NCBI GenBank assembly: GCA_031769625.1
Contig: JAUIMM010000737.1
Location: 1 to 64,000 of the forward strand
Reading direction: 5' to 3'
Source: Taudactylus pleione
Taxonomy: Eukaryota > Chordata > Amphibia > Anura > Myobatrachidae
Length of the DNA stretch: 64,000 bases
The notes beneath the pieces were generated by a model. That model was not told where the DNA came from. It made no database searches and saw only the letters and a program-made list of their open reading frames with translations. Positions 23,143 through 34,575 of this stretch are shown here, one piece after another. The position numbers and the translations under genes were made by a program. The first letter of the stretch is position 1. Each line of letters starts with the position of its first letter.

Positions 23143-23683
23143 AGGGCTGGATTCATTTTGGTTCGCTATTGCGATTACGCACACAGGCGAATGATTATTG
23201 TGCACTGCGCACGTGTATGCATCTCAGTGCTCGAAGGTTACACTCACAGAGACCACGCAGACCCTTCGCAGAGTGATTGACAGGAAGTGAGCATTTGGGG
23301 GTGCTGACGAAGGGGGGGTACTCGTCGAAACGCAGGCATGCCAGTGTGTTTGAACGCCATTACAGGGATATGCATAAATAAGCCACTGCGATGATATATG
23401 CAGCTTGAGTACTCACTGCGTGCGACGAGGTTAGCCATATCTGAGTAAGGTCAGACCTGCTGTAATTGTGTGCGAGGGGCCGATGGTACTCCATGTTCCC
23501 GATATAAATGCAGGATTGCACAGTAATACGGATGAGAGATAGCGGTAGTGGGCGTCTCTATACTGGCTATGGGCGTCTGTATAATAGTTTTGCGATTGCA
23601 GTCATTAGCATATTTTCGCAATGGACCTACGTGCGTAATCGCAGAGTGCAATCGCAATAATGATCCGTAGTGGATCAGACCCA
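23143..23683. mobile_element. GATTCAG-family MITE, diverged copy
   Basis: The left end GGGCTGGATTCATTTTGG then TTCGCTATTGCGATTACGCA and the complement of the right end (GGGTCTGATCCACTACGG then ATCATTATTGCGATTGC) form degenerate TIRs with similar subterminal GCGATT blocks. It ends about 25 bp before R4 begins. No clean TSD is visible. Confidence 0.6.
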
Positions 23684-23708
23684 CAGACCCCTAAATCTTC
23701 CAACTCAT

Positions 23709-26130
23709 CCAATGCAGATGGTAAGGTATATGAATGATATACGGCTATATAACCTAATGCAGATGGTAAGGTATATGAATGATATACGGCTATATAACCT
23801 AATGCAGATGGTAAGGTATATGAATGGTATACAGCTATATAACCTAATGCAGATGGTAAGGTATATGAATGATATACAGCTATATAACCTAATGCAGATG
23901 GTAAGGTATATGATGATATATACGGCTATATAACCTAATGCATATGGTAAGGTATATGAATGATATACCGCTATATAACCTAATGCAGATGGTAAGGTAT
24001 ATGAATGATATACGGCTATATAACCTAATGCAGATGGTAAGGTATATGAATGATATACAGCTATATAGCCTAATGCAGATGGTAAGGTATATGAATGATA
24101 TACGGCTACATAACCTAATGCAGATGGTAAGGTATATGAATGATATACGGCTATATAACCTAATACAGATGGTAAAGTATATGAATAATATACGGCTATA
24201 TAACCTAATGCAGATGGTAAGGTATATGAATGATATACGGCTATATAACCTAATGCAGATGGTAAGGTATATGAATGATATACAGCTATATAACCTAATG
24301 CAGATGGTAAGGTATATGAATGATATACGGCTATATAACCTAATGCAGGTGGTAAGGTATATAAATGATATACAGCTATATAACTTAATACAGATGGTAA
24401 GGTATATGAATGATATACGGCTATATAACCTAATGCAGATGGTAAGGTATATGAATGATATACGGCTATATAACCTAATGCAGATGGTAAGGTATATGAA
24501 TGATATACGGCTATATAACCTAATGCAGATGGTAAGGTATATGAATGATATACGGCTATATAACCTAATGCAGATGGTAAGGTATATGAATGATATATAC
24601 GGCTATATAACCTAATGCAGATGGTAAGGTATATGAATGATATACCGCTATATAACCTAATGCAGATGGTAAGGTATATGAATGATATACGGCTATATAA
24701 CCTAATGCAGATGGTAAGGTATATGAATGATATACAGCTATATAGCCTAATGCAGATGGTAAGGTATATGAATGATATACGGCTACATAACCTAATGCAG
24801 ATGGTAAGGTATATGAATGATATACGGCTATATAACCTAATGCAGATGGTAAGGTATATGAATGATATACAGCTATATAACCTAATGCAGATGGTAAGGT
24901 ATATGAATGATATACGGCTATATAACCTAATGCAGATGATAAGGTATATAAATGATATACAGCTATATAACCTAATACAGATGGTAAGGTATATGAATGA
25001 TATACGGCTATATAACCTAATGCAGATGGTAAGGTATATGAATGATATACGGCTATATAACCTAATGCAGATGGTAAGGTATATGAATGATATACGGCTA
25101 TATAACCTAATGCAGATGGTAAGGTATATGAATGATATACGGCTATATAACCTAATGCAGATGGTAAGGTGTATGAATGATATACGGCTATATAACCTAA
25201 TGCGTATGGTATGGTATACGAATGATATACGGCTATATAACCTAATGCAGATGGTAAGGTATATGAATGATATACGGCTATATAACCTAATGCAGATGGT
25301 AAGGTGTATGAATGATATACGGCTATATAACCTAATGCAGATGGTAAGGTATATGAATGATATACGGCTATATAACCTAATGCAGATGGTAAGGTATATG
25401 AATGATATACGGCTATATAACCTAATGCAGATGGTAAGGTATATGAATGATATACGGCTATATAACCTAATGCAGATGGTAAGGTGTATGAATGATATAC
25501 GGCTATATAACCTAATGCAGATGGTAAGGTATATGAATGGTATACAGCTATATAACCTAATGCAGATGGTAAGGTATATGAATGGTATACAGCTATATAA
25601 CCTAATGCAGATGGTAAGGTATATGAATGATATACGGCTATATAACCTGATGCAGATGGTAAGGTGTATGAATGATATACGGCTATATAACCTAATGCAG
25701 ATGGTAAGGTATATGAATGATATACGGCTATATAACCTAATGCAGATGGTAAGGTATATGAATGATATACGGCTATATAACCTAATGCAGATGGTAAGGT
25801 ATATGAATGATATACGGCTATATAACCTAATGCAGATGGTAAGGTATATGAATGATATACGGCTATATAACCTAATGCAGATTGTAAGGTATATGAATTA
25901 TATACAGCTATATAACCTAATGCAGATGGTAAGGTGTATGAATGATATACGGCTATATAACCTAATACAGGTGGCAAGGTATATAAATGATATACAGCTA
26001 TATAACCTAATACAGATAGTAAGGTATATGAATGACATACGGCTATATAACCTAATGCAGATGGTAAGGTATATGAATGATATATACGGCTATATAACCT
26101 AATGCAGATGGTAAGGTATATGAATGATAT
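23709..26130 (+). repeat. R4 minisatellite, left part, 45-bp unit, about 54 copies
   Basis: Consensus unit: AATGCAGATGGTAAGGTATA then TGAATGATATACGGCTATAT and AACCT (45 bp, exactly 15 codons). Common variants are ACAGCTATA, GTGTATG, TGGTATAC and a 47-bp form with GATATATACGG. Since 45 is a multiple of three and the unit lacks stops in one frame on each strand, long repetitive frames appear on both strands (15-residue periods LMQMVRYMNDIRLYN on plus and GYIAVYHSYTLPSAL on minus). The 47-bp units break the frame. A 677-bp higher-order block is repeated near 23.9 and 24.6 kb. The array is interrupted at 26130 by the DIRS insertion and resumes at 31820. Confidence 0.96.
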
Positions 26131-26167
26131 AATATGAGATATGGTAAGAACTTACTCTTGTTATCTC

Positions 26168-26345
26168 TATTTCTACGAAGTCCATAGGGTTCCACAGGAT
26201 ACCTTGGGGTATAGGCGATGGCGGCAGACATCCAGGAACCACAGAGTTAAATTTTCAGCCTCCCAGGATGCACTGGGGTCCCTCTCCTATACCCCGCCCC
26301 CGAGCCTCAGGCCACTCAGTTTCGTAACAAGCCATAGGCCGGAGC
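26168..26345. repeat. DIRS inverted terminal repeat, left
   Basis: Begins around CTACGAAGTCCATAGGGTTC and runs through GGTATAGGCGATGGCGGCAG to CCTCAGGCCACTCAGTTTCG. Its complement is present at 31645-31819 with few differences (for example a missing base in the CCATAGGGTATCC segment). The extra leftmost bases (26131-26167, AATATGAGATATGGTAAGAA and onward) are not shared with the right terminus but are represented in the internal complementary region. Confidence 0.85.
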
Positions 26346-26470
26346 AGGAGCAAAAAAGAGAGAGAAGACAGTCTGGAACACACAAGAATCACATTCTCAC
26401 CAGAAGGAGACGGAGAAACCGGTGACCAGATCAAAGCCCATCTGCAGTACAGGTGCGACAGGGCGGGAGT

Positions 26471-26581
26471 CCTGTGGAACCCTATGGACTTCGTAGAAAT
26501 AGAAATAACAAGGGTAAGTTCTTACCATATCTCATATTTTCTACTTCAGGGTCCATAGGGTATCCACAGGATACCTTGGGG
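26471..26581. repeat. DIRS internal complementary region
   Basis: The first half (CCTGTGGAACCCTATGGACT through CTTACCATATCTCATATT) is the inverse complement of the element's left terminus. The second half (TTCTACTTCAGGGTCCATAG through GGATACCTTGGGG) is the inverse complement of its right terminus. In DIRS elements this region is thought to template the joining of the two ends into a circular intermediate. Confidence 0.85.
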
Positions 26582-26789
26582 ATGTCCCAAAGCAGTATCC
26601 TTTAAGGGTGGGGACGCTCCTGTGCTGTAAGGAGAATCCGCCACCGAAAGGAAGCATCCTGAGAGGCGAAGGTATCAAAAGCATAATACCTTACCAAAAA
26701 TATGGACAGATGACCATGTGGCTGCCAATCACCGCTGAAGCGCCACGTCGAGCTGTCCACGAAGGACCCACAGACCTAGTGGAAGAGCT

Positions 26790-27560
26790 TTAATAGAGGA
26801 TGGAACAGGAAGACCTGTGAATCCATCCTGCCAAAGTTAGCGTAGTGGCAGGCCAACCCTTTTTATGGAAACCAGAAAGGACAAAACCGAGAGTCTGATT
26901 TCCTAAATGGACTGGTACGGTCAACTTAAATTCATAGCGCCCGTACCACAGCCAAATAGCCCTCACCAGCAGACAGGACTGGGGAAGTAAAGGCAAGCAC
27001 TGCCCTGTTCCTAGGAAAGATGAGAAAAAGGGAGGTCTACATGACAGAGCCTCCCATTCTGAGATCCTACTGGCCAAATTAAGAGCCAGAAGGAATACAG
27101 TCCTAGCCGTAAGCCATTTGAAATCCACTGAGCCCAGTGGATCAAATGGCGGTCCTCAGAGAGCCCTAAGGACCACAGCCAAATCCCAAGGAGCCACAGG
27201 TGGAACAAAGGGATGCTGAATATAACGTACACCCTGCACAAAGGTGCGGACATCAGGAAGAGTAGCAATCCTACACTGAAACCATACTAACAGGGCAGAA
27301 ACCTGCACCTTGAGGTAAGCAAGGCGAAGACCGTTATCTAAGCCCACCTGTAGGAAAGCCAACCTCTGGATATCCGGAATACCCGAGGAGCCTAGCCTCT
27401 AGGGCGACACCTGAAAGAAAGTATACCATACCTAATGGTAAATTCTTGCAGATAAAAACTTCCGAGCTCTTAGCATGGACAGAGCCCCTGTTAACTATAG
27501 AGCTGGAAAAACTCCTAGACCTTAAGAGGGCAGTCTCCACCACAGACAACCCAGGTCTGG
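26790..27560 (-). pseudogene. DIRS tyrosine recombinase (YR) remnant
   Basis: In shifting minus-strand frames the region shows, in order, a LLRSRS-type start and a core-binding stretch (FLQVGLDNGLRLAYLKVQVS, then PPVAPWDLAVVL) near 27156-27362. A KWLTARTVFLLALNLASRIS-EWEALSC stretch follows near 27030-27120, in which the Arg of SRIS corresponds to the first conserved recombinase Arg. A WPATTLTLAGWIH-like C-terminal block lies near 26810-26870. These match the layout known for vertebrate DIRS recombinases. Several frame changes and stops separate the blocks, so it cannot be functional. Confidence 0.8.
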
Positions 27561-27589
27561 GTATCAGCCAGGATCCTGAGACAGCAGGT

Positions 27590-27800
27590 CCGGGCGTAGA
27601 GGCAACAGCTTCGGAGTGTTAACTGAGAGGCTCCGAAGATCTGAGTAATAGTGCCATCTGGCCTACGCTGGAGCTATCAGCAGGAGCGTGCCTCCTTCTT
27701 GCTATTACTGGAGGAAGAAGGGATAACGGAGGGACGAGGTACACAACTTGGAAAGTCCACTGGACCTGCCTACGTCTATCAGAAGAGTCTCATCTCTGAA
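27590..27800 (-). pseudogene. DIRS pol linker / methyltransferase-associated remnant
   Basis: Between RNase H and the recombinase a minus-strand frame contains GGTLLLIAPAWARWHYYSDL followed by LPLRPDLLSQDPG, a block commonly found downstream of RNase H in vertebrate DIRS pol. An in-frame stop precedes it. The link to the methyltransferase-like domain of DIRS is from family knowledge; I see no catalytic motif. Confidence 0.6.
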
Positions 27801-28300
27801 AGGCTCTACTTGTTCACCAGAAGATTGAACACCTCCTGATAAAGAGGACATTTCCCTGAATGCACGTCTTGACGGCTGAGAAAGCCTGCTTTCCAGCTGA
27901 GGATTCCTGAATGAACACTGCCGATGATAGCAGGGATATAGCCTTCCACCCAAGCCAGAATTCGGGACACCACTGTTAGTGTCGCCTGACTTCGGGAACC
28001 TCCTAGGTGGTTTACATAAGCCATCATGATGGCGTTGTCAGACTGTACCTGCACGGTATTTCCGTGGAGGACCTGTCCTGCATGCTGGAGAACCCTGAAT
28101 ACTGCTCAGAGTTCTCAGATGTTTATGGGAAGCGCAAAAACTACTGGTGTCCACCTGCCCTGGAACAAGTGTGGACCAGTCATGCTTCCCAGCCACGGAT
28201 ACTGGCGTCCGTCGTCAGAAGGACCCTGTCCGCAATCCCAAAGGGGGTGCCCCTTGTTTAGGTGAGCTTTCTGCAGCCACCAGGCCAGAGAGAGACAAAC
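27800..28300 (-). pseudogene. DIRS RNase H remnant
   Basis: The minus frame at 27806-28054 contains VQSDNAIMMAYVNHLGGSRS and later an AGFLSRQD-type ending. In DIRS RNase H these correspond to the SDN active-site strand and the distal (F/L)SR block. Upstream, near 28140-28260, the strand that should carry the first catalytic Asp is present only in degraded form across a frameshift. Confidence 0.8.
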
Positions 28301-28309
28301 CTCCGGGGA

Positions 28310-29330
28310 AAGCCTATTGACTTTATCCTATGGGGCAACCCATCCCATCCGGAGAGGATCAAGTTCTTTAGAGTGAAGCTGGGTACTCTCCACCATGTCG
28401 AACAGCGACATCCTGGAACCCAGGAACCACATTGCCAAGTGAATAGACACTCGGCGACTCTGCAGGCATCTGCGTACCTTTGCCTGTAATGCAGAGATCT
28501 TTTCCTCAATCACAAAGATCCTCAGATGTTGGGATATGGAGCATCCTCTGTGAAGAATCAGAAAGGAACATTTCCAGTTAATCAGTCAGCCCTAACGTAG
28601 CAACACAGATATTGTCCGTTGCATATGGCACTGAAGTATCTCTGGAGACCGTGTAACAACAGGAGGTCACTCGGATAGGGTAACAAGCGGACCCCCTGCA
28701 TCCGCAGGTGGGCTGCCATAACTACCATGACCCTGGTAAACCGTGAGGCGCGGAGGCCAGACCAAGGGGCAATGCCAGAAACTGGAAATGCTTATCGACC
28801 ACTGCAAACCTGAGGAAAACACTGGTGTGCTAAGAAAAGAGGGATATTCAGGTAGTCACCCTGAATATATCCAACGACACCACAAAATTCCCAGGCTCCA
28901 TTGAATGATGGAATGCAGGGTCCCCCTCCCGAACCGAGGAACCCTTAAGAATTTGTTGAAGGATTCGAGGTTGAGAATGTCCTGGTAAGACCCATTGGGT
29001 GTCTGTACCAGAAAGAGGATGGAGTAATACCTCGTTCCCCTTTGAGGCAACGGAATAGGTACTATAACTCCTGCCTGGAGCATAGAGTGTAACACCCTCA
29101 AAAATTACAGGGCCTAGTCCTGAATTGACAGAATGACCTGTAACGAAAAACCTTCTGGGAGGCTTTTACCGGGAGGAAAGGACATACCTTCAAGAAAATA
29201 CTTCTCTTACCCCAGTGTCCGTGGTGGTCAGACACCAGCACTGGGCGAACTGGAGAAGCCGGCCTCCAACTCTGGGGGCTCCCGAGAGGAGGCCCGTCCC
29301 GTGAGGCTGAAGGCTTATAGTCCAACTTGG
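28310..29330 (-). pseudogene. DIRS reverse transcriptase remnant
   Basis: The minus frame 28856-29101 contains LHSMLQAGVIVPIPLPQRGT, then YSILFLVQTPNGSYQDILNL and FNKFLRVPRF, the typical finger/palm start of DIRS reverse transcriptase. Further downstream an FQFLALPLGLAS-type block is recognisable in another frame (about 28750-28800). The position of the catalytic Y-x-D-D box (about 28660-28682) reads Y-P-S-D, so the first catalytic Asp is lost. A third block near 28330-28510 (RISALQAKVRR...LAMWFLGSRMSLF) matches the connection between RT and RNase H. Several stops and frameshifts are present. Confidence 0.82.
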
Positions 29331-29349
29331 GAGTAGGACGTCTTGTACT

Positions 29350-30250
29350 CCAAGCCTGTTCTTATGGCTGAGCAGATTTCCTGGCTACTGACTGTCTTGG
29401 AAAGCTGTATTTTAGACTTACCCTGGCCTCACAGGGCCGAAAAGACAAAGTCCCAGACCCTGATGGGACTGTAGCCGATGGCAGACACGCAGACGTAGCT
29501 GCTGCCTGCAGGGCCACAATTGCGTCCAGACGAGGGCCAAACAGGACTTCTCCTGTAAAAGGCAAAGCATTCCAAATGGAATCTGCGTCCGCTTTCCAAG
29601 AGCGCAACCACAGGGAGCGGCAAGCCGCTACTGCTGCCGAGGAGATTCTGGAAAGGAGTAGGCTATATGTAAGACCGTCTCATTATGAACGTGGCAAAGT
29701 CTCTGAGAATTTGCCACTATCCACCTGCTCTGCTGGAGAGTCAGTGTGCAGAGATCCAGTTACCTACTCAGTGTTCCATGGCTCTGGCCCCCCAGCACAC
29801 GGCCATAGCCGGCCTGGAAGCCCCTCCAGCAAGGGAATATTGGATTTTAGATATATTTGCACCTTGCAATCTGGAACCTCCTTCAAAGAGGACCTGGAGG
29901 GCAAGGGCAACGTAGCACTCCTCACTAGGCGTGTAACATGAGAATCTACCCGTAAAGGTAACTCCCATTCGGAAATGTAATTATCCGCAAAAGGGGTATG
30001 CAAAAGGTCAACCGTTTTTGAGGCTGGAACCGCTTACCCGGATTTTCCACGCCTCCTCTAAAATGATCCACCTGACCAGATAGAGGAATTACAGTGGCAA
30101 CACCCTTATCCTTAAAGAAGGCATATTTGGATTTAGCCACGGGGGATATGTAATAACCAAAGCCGCACGGACTGCCCGTAGAAGGCCAGGTATATAGACT
30201 TTAGACCCAGACTACGACTCCTTTGCACTAAGGGGCTCGTGTCTGAAAAA
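29350..30250 (-). pseudogene. DIRS gag-like (ORF1) remnant
   Basis: Minus-strand fragments contain LPFTGEVLFGPRLDAIV (about 29520-29570), a block typical of the end of vertebrate DIRS ORF1. Upstream fragments include SLKEVPDCKVQIYLKSN (about 29860-29900), AVCWGARAMEH in a neighbouring frame (about 29768-29800), and AKSKYAFFKDKGVATVIPL (about 30085-30140). Together they match the ORF1 product of frog-type DIRS elements. The fragments are split over at least two frames. Confidence 0.7.
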
Positions 30251-31644
30251 GTCAATAATGTCACCGTCATCAGACGTCATGTCTTTACCCGTCTGAGACC
30301 CAAAAGGCCGTTTAGAAGGCCGAAATGGTGACTCCCCCTGTAAAACGTCCATCAGGTGCTATACCATTTGGACAATAAATTCACCCACACAGGCTCCTGC
30401 GAGACCTGGGGGGGCCAAAAACAGGATACACTGGGGTACCATCAACTGTCCAGGGACCCCTGCATGTGATGAGACCACCACAGGCTGCGATAACCCCTAT
30501 GGGGAAACGCAGGGGGCGTTGCCCACAAAGGCTGTAAGCATCTTAGCCAGCCGAGGGCGGTCCCCTTTTTTGTGCAGGCACAGTGACAGAAATGGGGCGT
30601 GATATATAATACAACATGCCCTCCATAAACCCTCAGTGTCTACATATCCCTCCGCTAACTGCACATGATATCAGTACATTATAGCTGGAAGAGGATATCC
30701 TCGTTCACTTTCCGACATGAGGAGTGTGAACGGAGCGTATGTGACCTCCCACACAGAAAAACCACGTTTACTGTGAGGTAATAAACACCCTGCGACACCG
30801 CACCGCAAGGGCTGTAGCAGAAGAACAGGGATAGGAAAAGGCTGACAGTCAGAAATGAAAGTACAGGCAAACAGCGCTAGCATTTAAGTCACATACAATG
30901 CACAGATAACATCCTGCATTACAGGCACTGCAATCAACTACACAGACCAGAGCCTGGTAGGAAACAGTGCTGCATAAACTGACCTTAATTGAAGGAGAGG
31001 TATGCGGGGGACCCGGACCGCAATGGCACCTGTATCACCTTCCAGCAGCGTTTGTCATTCCCAGCACATGTAGTGAGAAAATGGCCACCGAGGAGCAGAG
31101 AGAAGGCGGGCCCGGGGGAGGAGCGCTGACACAGCCCGCTCAGACCGCTGTGGAATGGCACTGTGCAGCGGGGGAGACGCCGGCTGTGAGACAGGGAAGG
31201 CGTTCTCCCCTGGCGTGCTATCAACCCCTGGGACGCCGAGCTGTACCGCACATGCTACGGCCCGCTGTCCCTGGTGGTCTAGTGGAAGGCGCAGGATCAG
31301 TACCTGGCCCCACGCGCAGCCGGTCCCCAGGGAGCCCCCTGCCTGGGGACCAAACAGGACTGTGTTACCGGCGGGTGCCCACCGCGGGACCCCGCCGCTT
31401 ACCTTGTTCCCCATGCATCCGGCCACAGTCCAGGTAGCCGGGGATCACCGCTAGCTGTGACCCCAGCTACCTACCAGCATCCCCGGATCGGTACCGGCGT
31501 TCTGGTACCGGCGGGGTGTAGGAGTGACAGCATGGATGTCAATACTGACTGTCCTATGCTGGAGCACTCTAGTTGTGCAGCCACAGCTGCGAAGAAATAT
31601 TCAGGGGCCTTAAAAAGACCCCCCTCTGTACGGTGCGACTGGTC
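30251..31644 (-). other. DIRS 5' region without recognised coding blocks
   Basis: Minus-strand 5' part of the element, between the gag-like remnant and the terminal repeat. The segment 31080-31500 is GC- and CpG-rich, as expected of a retrotransposon leader or promoter. Open frames of up to 156 codons on either strand (30967-31454) show nothing recognisable and are probably chance in GC-rich DNA. Confidence 0.5.
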
Positions 31645-31819
31645 CGGCCAGGCACCTACGAAAACTGAGTGGCCTGAGGCTCGGGGGCGGGGTATAGGAG
31701 AGGGACCCCAGTGCATCCTGGGAGGCTGAAAATTTAACTCTGTGGTGCCTGGATGTCTGCCGCCATCGCCTATACCCCAAGGTATCCTGTGGATACCCTA
31801 TGGACCCTGAAGTAGAAAT
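31645..31819. repeat. DIRS inverted terminal repeat, right
   Basis: Inverse complement of 26168-26345, running from about AAAACTGAGTGGCCTGAGGC to CCTATGGACCCTGAAGTAGA. It is the 5' terminus of the minus-strand element. Confidence 0.85.
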
Positions 31820-34575
31820 ACAGCTATATAACCTAATGCAGATGGTAAGGTGTATGAATGATATACGGCTATATAACCTAATGCAGATGGTAAGGTATAT
31901 GAATGATATATACAGCTATATAACCTAATGCAGATGGTAAGGTATATGAATGATATATGGCTATATAACCTAATGCAGATGGTAAGGTATATGAATGATA
32001 TACGGCTATATAACCTAATGCAGATGGTAAGGTATATGAATGATATACGGCTATATAACCTAATGCAGATGGTAAGGTATATGAATGATATACAGCTATA
32101 TAACCTAATACAGATGGTAAGGTATATGAATGATATACAGCTATATAACCTAATGCAGATGGTAAGGTATATGAATGATATACGGCTATATAACCTAATG
32201 CAGATGGTAAGGTATATGAATGATATACGGCTATATAACCTAATGCAGATGGTAAGGTATATGAATGATATACGGCTATATAACCTAATGCAGATGGTAA
32301 GGTATATGAATGATATACGGCTATATAACCTAATGCAGATGGTAAGGTATATGAATGATATACGGCTATATAACCTAATGCAGATGGTAAGGTATATGAA
32401 TGATATATACGGCTATATAACCTAATGCAGATGGTAAGGTATATGAATGATATATGGCTACATAACCTAATACAGATGGTAAGGTATATGAATGATATAT
32501 ACGGCTATATAACCTAATACAGATGGTAAGGTATATGAATGATATATGGCTATATAACCTAATACAGATGGTAAGGTATATGAATGATATACAGCTATAT
32601 AACCTAATGCAGGTGGTAAGGTATATGAATGATATACGGCTATATAACCTAATGCAGATGGTAAGGTGTATGAATGATATACGGCTATATAACCTAATGC
32701 AGATGGTAAGGTGTATGAATGATATACGGCTATATAACCTAATGCAGATGGTAAGGTATATGAATGATATATACAGCTATATAACCTAATGCAGATGGTA
32801 AGGTGTATGAATGATATACAGCTATATAACCTAATACAGATGGTAAGGTATATGAATGATATACGGCTATATAACCTAATACAGATGGTAAGGTATATGA
32901 ATGATATACAGCTATATAACCTAATGCAGGTGGTAAGGTATATGAATGATATACGGCTATATAACCTAATTCAGATGGTAAGGTATATGAATGATATACG
33001 GCTATATAACCTAATGCAGATGGTAAGGTATATGAATGATATACGGCTATATAACCTAATGCAGATGGTAAGGTATATGAATGATATGCGGCTATATAAC
33101 CTAATGCAGATGGTAAGGTATATGAATGATATACGGCTATATAACCTAATGCAGATGGTAAGGTATATGAATGATATGCGGCTATATAACCTAATGCAGA
33201 TGGTAAGGTATATGAATGATATACGGCTATATAACCTAATGCAGATGGTAAGGTATATGAATGATATACGGCTATATAACCTAATGCAGATGGTAAGGCA
33301 TATGAATGATATACGGCTATATAACCTAATGCAGATGGTAAGGTATATGAATGATATACGGCTATATAACCTAATGCAGATGGTAAGGTATATGAATGAT
33401 ATACGGCTACATAACCTAATGCAGATGGTAAGGTATATGAATGATATATACGGCTATATAACCTAATGCAGATGGTAAGGTATATAAATTATATATACGG
33501 CTATATAAACTAATGCAGAAGGGTAAGGTATATGAATGATATATGGCTATATAAACTAATGCAGATGGTAAGGTATATGAATGATATACGGCTATATAAC
33601 CTAATGCAGATGGTAAGGTATATGAATGGTACACGGCTATATTAACTAACGCAGATGGCAAGGTATATGAATGATATACGGCTATATAACCTAATGCAGA
33701 TGGTAAGGTATATGAATGATATACGGCTATATAACCTAATGCAGATGGTAAGGTATATGAATGATATACGGCTATATAACCTAATGCAGATGGTAAGGTA
33801 TATGAATGATATACAGCTATATAACCTAATGCAGATGGTAAGGTATATGAATGAGCTACGGCTATATAACCTAATACAGATGGTAAGGTATATGAATGGT
33901 ATACGGCTATATAACCTAATGCAGATGGTAAGGTATATGAATGCTATACGGCTATATAACCTAATGCAGATGGTAAGGTATATGAATGGTATACGGCTAT
34001 ATAACCTAATGCAGATGGTAAGGTATATGAATGATATACGGCTATATAACCTAATGCAGATGGTAAGGTATATGAATGGTATACGGCTATATAACCTAAT
34101 GCAGATGGTAAGGTATATGAATGATATACGGCTATATAACCTAATGCAGATGGTAAGGTATATGAATGGTATACGGCTATATAACCTAATGCAGATGGTA
34201 AGGTATATGAATGATATATACGGCTATATAACCTAATGCAGATGGTAAGGTATATGAATGATATACGGCTATATAACCTAATGCAGATGGTAAGGTATAT
34301 GAATGGTATACGGCTATATAACCTAATGCAGATGGTAAGGTATATGAATGATATATACGGCTATATAACCTAATGCAGATGGTAAGGTATATGAATGATA
34401 TACGGCTATATAACCTAATGCAGATGGTAAGGTATATGAATGGTATACGGCTATATAACCTAATGCAGATGGTAAGGTATATGAATGATATACGGCTATA
34501 TAACCTAATGCAGATGGTAAGGTATATGAATGATATACGGCTATATAACCTAATGCAGATGGTAAAGTATATGAA
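31820..34575 (+). repeat. R4 minisatellite, right part, about 61 copies
   Basis: Same 45-bp unit and phase as 23709-26130; it begins mid-unit (ACAGCTATATAACCT), complementing the partial unit left of the DIRS element. Variants here include TGGTATACGG (common at 33.9-34.45 kb), GATATGCGG and several 47-bp GATATATACGG units. A degenerate patch lies at 33480-33660 (TATATAAACTAATGCAGAAG). The final unit decays into unique sequence after 34565. Confidence 0.96.

Larger units (their letters stand above)
26131..31819 (-). mobile_element. DIRS-type tyrosine-recombinase retrotransposon, decayed full-length copy
   Basis: A 5.7-kb minus-strand element inside the R4 array. It has inverted terminal repeats (about 26168-26345 versus 31645-31819). 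It also has an internal complementary region (26471-26581) that joins the inverse complements of the left terminus (GTTCTTACCATATCTCATAT) and the right terminus (TTCTACTTCAGGGTCCATAG). That arrangement is diagnostic of DIRS elements. Coding remnants in minus-strand order are gag-like, reverse transcriptase, RNase H and tyrosine recombinase, all broken by stops and frameshifts. There is no target-site duplication: removing 26131-31819 restores an intact 45-bp R4 unit (GAATGATAT joined to ACAGCTATA), as expected for recombinase-mediated integration. Up to 3 bp of the boundary is ambiguous. It is non-autonomous now. Confidence 0.9.

Noticed and set aside
24565..25977. Tyrosine-rich 470-codon minus-strand repeat frame
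   Set aside because: By-product of the 45-bp R4 unit, which is open on both strands.
30967..31454. 156-codon plus-strand frame at the DIRS 5' end
   Set aside because: Lies antisense in the GC-rich leader of the DIRS copy, where stops are rare by composition; overlapping frames on both strands are equally long.
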